15,371 bases of DNA, taken from positions 1-15,371 of the forward strand of contig CAYXPB010000114.1 of the NCBI GenBank assembly GCA_964466645.1, read 5' to 3'. Each line of letters opens with the position of its first letter. Position 1 is the stretch's first letter. This document shows positions 1-5,331 of this stretch, piece after piece. The translations under genes were made by a program, and so were the position numbers. The notes beneath the pieces are model-generated. The model made no database searches. It had not been told where the DNA came from and saw nothing but the letters and a program-made list of their open reading frames with translations. The stretch comes from Acetivibrio sp964466645 (GTDB lineage Bacteria; Bacillota; Clostridia; Acetivibrionales; Acetivibrionaceae).

Positions 1-63
1 AAAGACAAGGACTATTTAAGAAATTTGTTGGATAGAATATTACCACCAGGTACATATAGATAA
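1..63 (+). CDS. C-terminal end of a probable DUF2273 small membrane protein (5' partial)
   Basis: The window opens inside a frame that gives 20 residues ending in LLDRILPPGTYR and stops with TAA at 61-63. A charged tail followed by a 'LLDRLLPP'-like end is typical of DUF2273 proteins. These are small two-helix membrane proteins commonly encoded between asp23-family genes and nusB in clostridia. The stop lies 30 bp before the nusB ATG, so the two are probably co-transcribed. Only the tail is visible. The family call rests on this short match and on position, and another protein of the Asp23/AmaP cluster is possible. Confidence 0.5.
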   Translation, partial: KDKDYLRNLLDRILPPGTYR

Positions 64-93
64 AATGAGATTAATTTAGGAGGTACAAGGTTA

Positions 94-519
94 ATGGGAA
101 GAAGGGCAGCCAGGGAAATTGCAATGAAGCTCGTATACCAACTAGAGATCCAGAAGGACTCAAGAGAAGAGCAGATAAGGCAGACCCTCGAAGAAGAAAC
201 TTTAACTGAAAATGACACAAACTATATTGTTGGTGTTGTGGAAGGTGTATACAAAAATGTAGAACAGATTGATAAAACTATTGAAACGTATTCAAAGGGA
301 TGGAAACTTTCAAGAATTTCAAGGGTGGATTTATCTATTTTAAGGCTTAGTATATATGAGATATGTTTTAGAAACGATATTCCACTTAACGTATCTATAA
401 ATGAAGCTGTTGAATTGGCTAAAAGCTACAGTGGTGAAGAGAGCAGTTCCTTTGTTAACGGTATATTAGGTAAAATTTCAAAAGTAAGATTATTACCTGC
501 TGAGGCAGAAAAGACGTAA
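94..519 (+). CDS. nusB: Transcription antitermination factor NusB
   Basis: This 141-residue all-helical protein has the usual length of NusB. NusB pairs with NusE (ribosomal protein S10) on boxA RNA to support antitermination, chiefly in rRNA operons. Family hallmarks are the opening GRRAAREIAMKLVYQLEI (residues 2-19), the central SRISRVDLSILRLSIYE (residues 73-89) and the C-terminal PLNVSINEAVELAKSY ... FVNGILGKI (about 97-127). The ATG at 94 is preceded by a consensus AGGAGG at 78-83, which fixes the start. It follows a probable DUF2273 gene and precedes xseA by 175 bp. In many Firmicutes folD lies between nusB and xseA; here it is absent and the space holds a hairpin. Confidence 0.96.
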   Translation: MGRRAAREIAMKLVYQLEIQKDSREEQIRQTLEEETLTENDTNYIVGVVEGVYKNVEQIDKTIETYSKGWKLSRISRVDLSILRLSIYEICFRNDIPLNVSINEAVELAKSYSGEESSSFVNGILGKISKVRLLPAEAEKT

Positions 520-535
520 AAGTTTTTTGAATTAT

Positions 536-563
536 ACAACCCACCTTTTTTTAGGTTGGTTGT
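536..563 (+). other. Hairpin in the nusB-xseA spacer, possible weak terminator or processing site
   Basis: ACAACCCACC (536-545) pairs with GGTTGGTTGT (554-563) with a single C/T mismatch, around a loop made almost wholly of T. No T-tract follows the hairpin, so it is not a classical intrinsic terminator. The rest of the 175-bp spacer (520-694) shows no gene. Function is unknown; it may stabilise an mRNA end or lower read-through into xseA. Confidence 0.4.
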
Positions 564-694
564 TGTGATAAAAACTCGTAAGAAAGAAACTTATTACAAT
601 TAAGATAGTTGTGATGGCTATGGTAGAATTGTAACAATGTTGTCTTAAAAGCTTTGTGAAAGAAATTTAATAATGAATTGTTTTAGGTGAGGGA

Positions 695-1927
695 ATGAGA
701 GAAGCTTTGACTGGTACTTTTGAGAATATATTATCAGTATCCTCAGTAAACGGATACATTAAGGGAATTATATCAAGGGATATGATACTATCAAATCTCT
801 GGATTAGAGGTGAAGTTTCTAACTTCAAAAATCATTCTTCAGGGCATATGTACTTTACACTTAAGGACGAAAACAGTCTTATCAAATGTGTTATGTTCAG
901 GACGCAGAATTCATACTTAAAGTTTTTGCCCGAAAATGGAATGAAGGTAATAATAAAAGGATATATTTCTGTATATGAAAGAGATGGGCAGTATCAGCTT
1001 TATGCTGAGGAAATGATAAATGATGGTGTCGGTAATCTTCATATTGCCTTTGAACAGTTAAAACAGAAACTTTCTGAGGAAGGGCTTTTTGATAGCTGTT
1101 ATAAAAAAAGAATACCTTTTTTACCTAATTCAATTGGTGTAGTAACATCATCAACGGGATCGGTTATCCGGGATATCATAAATGTACTTGACAGGAGATT
1201 TTATAACGCTTGTATTAAAGTGCTTCCTGTTAAAGTTCAAGGATTGGGTGCAGCTAACGAAATAAGCAAGGCAATTGACACTCTTAATCAACTAAAGTGT
1301 GTTGATGTTATAATAGTTGCTAGGGGCGGGGGGTCTTTAGAAGAGCTTTGGCCTTTTAATGAGGAAATTGTTGCAAGGAGCATATTTAAGTCTAAGCTTC
1401 CTATAATATCCGCAGTGGGACATGAGACAGACTATACCATATGTGATTTTGCTGCAGATGTGCGTGCACCTACACCTTCGGCAGCAGCTGAGATTGTAAT
1501 GCCGGAGAAGCAGCAGCTTGTTAACAGGCTAATTGAGCTGGATATTAGGTTTAGAAGTGCAGTTTTAAGGAATGCAAAAATTAAACGTAAGAGACTTGAA
1601 GAACTTAAAAACTCTGCTGTTTTCAGGCAGCCTTATGACAGGGTTTATCAAGAGAGAATGAAAGTAGATATCCTGAGCAAGGATATGAAAAGAGCATTTT
1701 TAATTAAGCAGGAGAGAACGGAGGCAAAGCTTAAGTTTCTTATAGGAAAGCTCGATGCCCTAAGTCCTTTGACTATATTATCGAGAGGATATAGTATTGT
1801 TAAATCGGCAGATGACGAGCATATTATTAAGTCTGTTAAGGATGTGGCAACAGGAGAACAAATAAAAGTTAACCTAGCCGATGGGGACCTAGAGTGTACA
1901 GTAAATAGTGTGAAGGGCAGGAGTTAG
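695..1927 (+). CDS. xseA: Exodeoxyribonuclease VII large subunit
   Basis: This 410-residue protein is the catalytic subunit of exonuclease VII, which degrades single-stranded DNA from both ends and works with several copies of XseB. The N-terminal OB-fold carries the family motif LWIRGEVSNFKNHSSGHMYF (about residues 35-54). The catalytic domain shows IGVVTSSTGSVIRDI (about 147-161), VIIVARGGGSLEELWPFN (about 205-222), and a block with AVGHETDYTICDFAADVRAPTPSAAAE (about 240-266 in two halves). These are the most conserved stretches of the family. A coiled-coil-like helical region follows, then a typical C-terminal LSRGYSIV segment. The ATG at 695 has AGGTGAGGG just upstream. The stop lies 2 nt before xseB, so the two subunits are translationally linked. 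Confidence 0.97.
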   Translation: MREALTGTFENILSVSSVNGYIKGIISRDMILSNLWIRGEVSNFKNHSSGHMYFTLKDENSLIKCVMFRTQNSYLKFLPENGMKVIIKGYISVYERDGQYQLYAEEMINDGVGNLHIAFEQLKQKLSEEGLFDSCYKKRIPFLPNSIGVVTSSTGSVIRDIINVLDRRFYNACIKVLPVKVQGLGAANEISKAIDTLNQLKCVDVIIVARGGGSLEELWPFNEEIVARSIFKSKLPIISAVGHETDYTICDFAADVRAPTPSAAAEIVMPEKQQLVNRLIELDIRFRSAVLRNAKIKRKRLEELKNSAVFRQPYDRVYQERMKVDILSKDMKRAFLIKQERTEAKLKFLIGKLDALSPLTILSRGYSIVKSADDEHIIKSVKDVATGEQIKVNLADGDLECTVNSVKGRS

Positions 1928-1929
1928 TT

Positions 1930-2160
1930 ATGGCTAAAGAAAAAAAGAACTTTGAAAAGTCACTTAATGAACTTGAAGAAATAGTTGAGAAGCTAGAACG
2001 TGGTGAGATGTCACTAGATGAGTCTATAGAGATTTTTCAAAAAGGTGTTACACTTTCAAAAGATTTAAGTAAGATGTTAGATGAAATAGAGAAAAAGATA
2101 ACTATATTAGTGGAAAATGAAAAGGGTGAAGTCGTCGAAAAACTTTTCAATGAAAAATAG
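1930..2160 (+). CDS. xseB: Exodeoxyribonuclease VII small subunit
   Basis: This 76-residue protein has the usual XseB length and the family pattern FEKSLNELEEIVEKLERGEMSLDES followed by FQKGVTLSKDLSKML (read as two consecutive helices, about residues 8-54). XseB subunits bind the coiled-coil arm of XseA and are needed for nuclease activity. The ATG lies 2 nt after the xseA TAG, and its AGGAG ribosome site (1919-1923) is inside the end of xseA. That arrangement keeps the two subunits in step. ispA follows 25 bp later. Confidence 0.96.
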   Translation: MAKEKKNFEKSLNELEEIVEKLERGEMSLDESIEIFQKGVTLSKDLSKMLDEIEKKITILVENEKGEVVEKLFNEK

Positions 2161-2185
2161 TAAAAATGAGATAGGGGATATTTAA

Positions 2186-3076
2186 ATGGACTTTAAGGAA
2201 AAACAAAAAAGCTATACATATATGGTAAATGATTTTTTGGAAAAAAGCATAAAAGAGAATGACCTATTAGAGAAATCAATATATAGTGCTATTCGTTATA
2301 GTCTCCTAGCTGGAGGTAAAAGACTTAGACCTGTTCTTGCACTTGCGGTATGTGATATGTTGAGTGGCGATTTAGAAGAAGTCCTTCCTTACGCCTGTGC
2401 TATTGAAATGATTCATACTTACTCACTAATACATGATGATCTACCTGCTATGGATAATGACGATTATAGGAGGGGAAAACTTACAAATCATAAGATGTAT
2501 GGTGAATCGCTTGCTGTTTTAGCCGGTGACGGACTTTTGAATATGGCTTTTGAGGTAATGCTTGATAGTACATCAAATAAGCCCAATAATTTAGAAAATA
2601 AAATTAAAGCAATGGCTTATATTGCAAAGTCTTCTGGTGTAAGAGGTATGATTGGAGGTCAGGTCATTGATACTGAATCGGAAAATAAGGAAATATCTAT
2701 TGAGACCCTTGAGTATATGCACAGGTGTAAGACAGGAGCACTAATAAAAGCTCCTGTAGTGTCTGCAGCAATTATCTGCAATACTTCTAGTGAGGATTTA
2801 CGAAATCTGGAAATGTATGCCGAAGGCATAGGCCTGGCTTTTCAGATAAAGGATGATATACTTGATGTAGAGGGGAGTACTGAGAAGTTAGGAAAAAAAG
2901 TTGGCAGTGATGCCTCAAACAAAAAGACGACGTATGTAAGCCTTTATGGGCTTGAAAAGTCAAAGCAAATGCTTAAAGAAACCTCGGAAGAAGCAATAAG
3001 AAGCATAGAAAAGTATGGTACTAAAGCTGTTTTTCTTAAGGAGCTTGCAGAGTATCTTATTATAAGGGAATTATAA
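2186..3076 (+). CDS. ispA: Farnesyl/geranyl-type polyprenyl diphosphate synthase (IspA family)
   Basis: This 296-residue trans-prenyltransferase condenses isopentenyl diphosphate with allylic diphosphates, most likely giving farnesyl diphosphate for undecaprenyl phosphate and quinone-type lipids. The first Asp-rich motif DDLPAMDND spans residues 84-92 with D84, D85 and D90 binding Mg2+. The second, DDILD, is at 223-227. The substrate-binding GGKRLRP is at 43-49 and the SLIHDD lead-in is intact. The two-residue insertion in the first motif (DDxxxxD) is normal for bacterial FPP synthases. The start ATG at 2186 has AGGGGA at 2173-2178. It sits between xseB and a YuiD-like gene. Together with dxs downstream it makes this an isoprenoid locus. 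Exact chain length cannot be read with certainty. Confidence 0.95.
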   Translation: MDFKEKQKSYTYMVNDFLEKSIKENDLLEKSIYSAIRYSLLAGGKRLRPVLALAVCDMLSGDLEEVLPYACAIEMIHTYSLIHDDLPAMDNDDYRRGKLTNHKMYGESLAVLAGDGLLNMAFEVMLDSTSNKPNNLENKIKAMAYIAKSSGVRGMIGGQVIDTESENKEISIETLEYMHRCKTGALIKAPVVSAAIICNTSSEDLRNLEMYAEGIGLAFQIKDDILDVEGSTEKLGKKVGSDASNKKTTYVSLYGLEKSKQMLKETSEEAIRSIEKYGTKAVFLKELAEYLIIREL

Positions 3077-3103
3077 TTGGGAGAATTAAGAAAATTGCGA
3101 CTT

Positions 3104-3167
3104 GTGTTTCAAAAAATATTTCATGGGTTATTTTTAGAAGGGGTCTAAAGTATTTTTTTGGAAACAC
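3104..3167 (+). promoter_or_regulatory. Nested hairpin in the ispA-yuiD spacer
   Basis: GTGTTTCAAAAAATA (3104-3118) can pair with 3151-3167 (TATTTTTTTGGAAACAC) over about 15 bp with two single-base bulges. Inside the loop TTTAGA (3133-3138) pairs with TCTAAA (3144-3149) around AGGGG. The inner hairpin is followed by seven T (3153-3159), which resembles a weak terminator, while the outer stem would bury that T-tract. The element ends 30 bp before the GTG of the next gene. A role as leader, attenuator or mRNA-end stabiliser is inferred only from pairing. Confidence 0.4.
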
Positions 3168-3196
3168 GTTAGTTGTTTGGGGAGGATTCTAGCAAA

Positions 3197-3637
3197 GTGC
3201 ATATTATTAATACGATCATACACAACAAGACAATAACAGTACCTATTTTTGCTTGGTTCTTAGCGCAACTTCTAAAAGTAATTAATGTTCTATTGACAAG
3301 TAAAAAAATTGATTTTACCAGATTTATAGGTTCTGGAGGAATGCCAAGTTCACATTCGGCATTTATTGTATCTTTGACAACCGTTGTTGGTAAAATTAGA
3401 GGAGTAGATTCTGCAGAGTTTGGTATTGCAATTACTGTGTCTTTAATTGTTATGTATGATGCGGCAGGTGTAAGGAGAGCAGCAGGAAAGCAAGCAAAGG
3501 TATTAAATCAACTTGTTCACTCCCATGATGACAAGCTGTACTTTGACGAAAAATTGAAGGAATTATTGGGACACTCTCCATTTGAAGTAGTTATGGGTGC
3601 TCTTTTAGGAATTCTAATCGGCATTTGGCTTGGATAA
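3197..3637 (+). CDS. YuiD-like DUF212 family membrane protein (acid phosphatase/haloperoxidase-related)
   Basis: The protein has 146 residues from the preferred GTG start at 3197. This start is favoured because a strong GGGGAGG (3179-3185) lies 11 nt upstream; the longer frame from TTG at 3173 would run through this ribosome site. Family motifs are SGGMPSSHSAFI (about residues 47-58), MYDAAGVRRAAGKQAKVLNQL (near 86-106, shown in part) and ELLGHSPFEVVMGALLG near the end. SSHS and the RR motif recall the PAP2/vanadium-haloperoxidase phosphatase signature, so a lipid-phosphate phosphatase role is plausible. Biochemical function of DUF212 is not established. Three or more hydrophobic segments point to the membrane. 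Its place between ispA and dxs suggests handling of prenyl phosphates, which is inference. Confidence 0.88.
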   Translation: MHIINTIIHNKTITVPIFAWFLAQLLKVINVLLTSKKIDFTRFIGSGGMPSSHSAFIVSLTTVVGKIRGVDSAEFGIAITVSLIVMYDAAGVRRAAGKQAKVLNQLVHSHDDKLYFDEKLKELLGHSPFEVVMGALLGILIGIWLG

Positions 3638-3808
3638 GGATTTCAAGAATATTTATCGGAAAATAAATAGGTGAATTTTTTTTAGAGATATAGTAAAGTT
3701 GGGACTAGCATAGAGAACAAAAACAAGGCATTAATAACTATGAATTCATTGAGTCAAAATAAATGCGCTTTTTGATGTTTAAAGGCGATTTACAGATAAT
3801 AGTGATTC

Positions 3809-3837
3809 TTTATACGTTAGTTTTTATGTGATATAAT
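3809..3837 (+). promoter_or_regulatory. Candidate sigma-A promoter (distal) upstream of OLE RNA
   Basis: A perfect TATAAT -10 box at 3832-3837 follows a 17-bp spacer and a weak -35, TTTATA (3809-3814, 4 of 6 consensus bases). Transcription would begin around 3844, giving about 130 nt of leader before the closing stem of the RNA. The call rests on sequence match alone. Confidence 0.4.
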
Positions 3838-3912
3838 AAATACTTGTCATACTTAGGTGTCTTTTAAAAAATGCACTGTATAGTGTAAGGCACTTATTAC
3901 AGATAAAGTACA

Positions 3913-3942
3913 TTGTGACACTTTTCATAATTATGATAAGAT
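3913..3942 (+). promoter_or_regulatory. Candidate sigma-A promoter (proximal) for OLE RNA
   Basis: TTGTGA (3913-3918) and TAAGAT (3937-3942) are separated by 18 bp. Each matches 4 of 6 consensus bases. A start near 3949 would lie just outside the terminal stem of OLE RNA at 3977, which is where the transcript should begin. The match is weak and depends on this position. Confidence 0.35.
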
Positions 3943-3976
3943 TTGTGTTACAAGGTATTTACAAGATTGCTAAAAA

Positions 3977-4597
3977 ACAGGGTGGAGCAGTATTCTAGTC
4001 AGTACTACCGGTTCTGAAGGCGGGCCTAAAAATCCGCTTAAGGGCACATCGATGAAGTTCCTTGTGTTGGCTTGTTACGCCCAGTGGTGGGCTGATGCTG
4101 GGAGTTAAGGTTTAGGGGCGATCCGCAATGGCATGTGGGCGTTGACCCCTTTTCCGTGGAGACCCTTCCTTGTGGAAGAAAAGACACTTTAAAGCATTTT
4201 GCTTGAAGAGTGCCACCTCGACTACGAGAAGGGAGTAAACCTGTTATGCGGTTCCGTTAAGGTGCTGTGAACAGAGTAGCCTGCCTTGAGTGAATTTGGT
4301 GGATAATGGTCAGGTGTACAAGTATTGGCCGATACAAGTGCACTATAGCAGTTTGAAACCACCTTTGCAAAAGAGGCTAGGAATCGGTTAGACTGTAGGG
4401 GAAAACCCCTAGACTGTTCTAAAAAGAGATACGCTGGGGATTGCAGTGTGGACTAAGTGGTAATCAGGCCCCACAATTGGCAACAATGTGGCGGAGGATT
4501 TAAAGGGAAACCGCTGATTTGGCGACATTTCAGTATCTACCGTGGAAACCATGCCTGACCTAAGCCGCAAAATTTACTCAATGTATTTCCACCCTGT
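3977..4597 (+). ncRNA. ole: OLE RNA (Ornate Large Extremophilic RNA)
   Basis: A stretch of about 620 nt with no gene, visibly richer in G+C than its flanks, lies between isoprenoid genes and directly upstream of oapA. That is the known location of OLE RNA, and the size matches its roughly 600-nt length. Its ends form a perfect 10-bp pair: ACAGGGTGGA (3977-3986) with TCCACCCTGT (4588-4597). Internal hairpins include AGTA/TACT (3989-3992/4003-4006), CTTCC-TTGT-GGAAG (4165-4178), and AAGCA/TGCTT (4192-4196/4200-4204) extended outward by CACTTT/AAGAGTG. TAGGGG-AAAA-CCCCTA lies at 4396-4411. A stem at 4471-4491 is capped by a GCAA (GNRA) tetraloop. GGTGG (4298-4302) can pair with CCACC (4359-4363). 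From family knowledge, OLE RNA forms a membrane RNP with OapA and supports growth under cold, alcohol and Mg2+ stress. The ends are set by the stem and the true transcript may be slightly longer. Confidence 0.93.
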
Positions 4598-4667
4598 ATT
4601 TAATTTAGGTGATTTATAAAGTTATTATGTGAGGATTTAGTGTAGTTTATTCATTTAGGTGACATTT

Positions 4668-4673
4668 GGAGGG
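4668..4673 (+). promoter_or_regulatory. Ribosome binding site that sets the oapA start
   Basis: GGAGGG lies 7 nt before the ATG at 4681. A longer frame opening with TTG at 4666 would overlap this site, so the ATG is the better start. Confidence 0.8.
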
Positions 4674-4680
4674 TAATTTA

Positions 4681-5319
4681 ATGGATGACAATTGTAAACA
4701 TCCTGCGAATGATCGAAAAGTAAAGTTTAGAGCTAATGTAGTTGGTTCAAAAAAGGAAAACTTTAAATGGGTTGTTTTTGTAACAATACTTACATTTGTG
4801 CTGTCTTCAAGTTTATCGATCATATCCTCAACCCTATTAGAAGATGCTTATATTTACATATCGTTTCTTATAGTATTGGTAATTATTTTAATTGGTATTG
4901 TTTTTGATATAATAGGTATTGCGGTGACTGCTGCCGATGAGGCTCCTTTTCATGCTATGGCATCAAGAAAGTTATATGGGGCCAAACAGGCTATAAAACT
5001 TATTAGAAATGCGAACAAGGTGTCTAGCATATGTAATGATGTTGTAGGTGATATATGTGGTGTTATAAGTGGAGCAGCCAGTGGTTTTATTGTGGTACAA
5101 ATTGCCATGATAGCTAACGGTGATATGCAGACACTAGCAAGTGTTGGAATTACTGGCACTGTTGCATCGCTGACCATCGGAGGGAAGGCTATTGGAAAGA
5201 CGATAGCGATTGAAAAGAGTAATTATATAGTTTATAAAGTAGCTGTAATATTAAAGTTTTTGCTAGGAAGAATAAGTTTTATTAATATTGGGACTAAGGC
5301 GAAAAAAAAAGGAAAGTGA
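4681..5319 (+). CDS. oapA: OLE-associated membrane protein OapA
   Basis: The protein has 212 residues from the ATG at 4681. It has a charged N-terminus (about 1-28, rich in Lys and Arg, with Cys5 and His7), two strong membrane helices (about 30-50 and 57-80) and further hydrophobic segments near 122-143 and 150-168. The tail is very basic (KAKKKGK). The conserved core AVTAADEAPFHAMASRK (81-97), then GAKQAIKLI (100-108), KVSSICNDVVGDICGVISG (113-131), is what I recognise as the OapA family, which resembles the DUF21 membrane part of CorB/CorC-type Mg2+ transporters. OapA dimers bind OLE RNA at the membrane. The gene starts 83 bp after the RNA, which fits co-transcription. Its TGA stop is 12 bp before dxs, and the two share a reading frame. 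Confidence 0.92.
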   Translation: MDDNCKHPANDRKVKFRANVVGSKKENFKWVVFVTILTFVLSSSLSIISSTLLEDAYIYISFLIVLVIILIGIVFDIIGIAVTAADEAPFHAMASRKLYGAKQAIKLIRNANKVSSICNDVVGDICGVISGAASGFIVVQIAMIANGDMQTLASVGITGTVASLTIGGKAIGKTIAIEKSNYIVYKVAVILKFLLGRISFINIGTKAKKKGK

Positions 5320-5331
5320 GATGAAACCTAT

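Larger units (their letters stand above)
3638..3976. other. Non-coding spacer upstream of OLE RNA
   Basis: About 340 bp of A+T-rich DNA with no convincing gene. It contains two promoter-like pairs (listed separately) and a small hairpin with CACT (3874-3877) pairing to AGTG (3882-3885). No clear intrinsic terminator for the preceding genes was found. TCAAAA (3754-3759) could pair with TTTTGA (3770-3775), but this stem is weak. Confidence 0.6.

Noticed and set aside
3173..3196. TTG at 3173 as the start of the DUF212 gene
   Set aside because: The frame from this TTG runs through the strong GGGGAGG ribosome site that serves the GTG at 3197.
3977..4597. Group II intron, tmRNA, RNase P RNA or a riboswitch as the identity of the large RNA
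   Set aside because: No intron domain V-like element with an encoded protein, no tag ORF and no tRNA-like ends were seen; location, terminal stem and the adjacent oapA fit OLE RNA.
4666..4680. TTG at 4666 as the start of oapA
   Set aside because: It overlaps the GGAGGG ribosome site, and the ATG at 4681 is correctly spaced from it.
4950..5177. Minus-strand frame opposite oapA
   Set aside because: It is a shadow of the conserved OapA core and has no independent signals.
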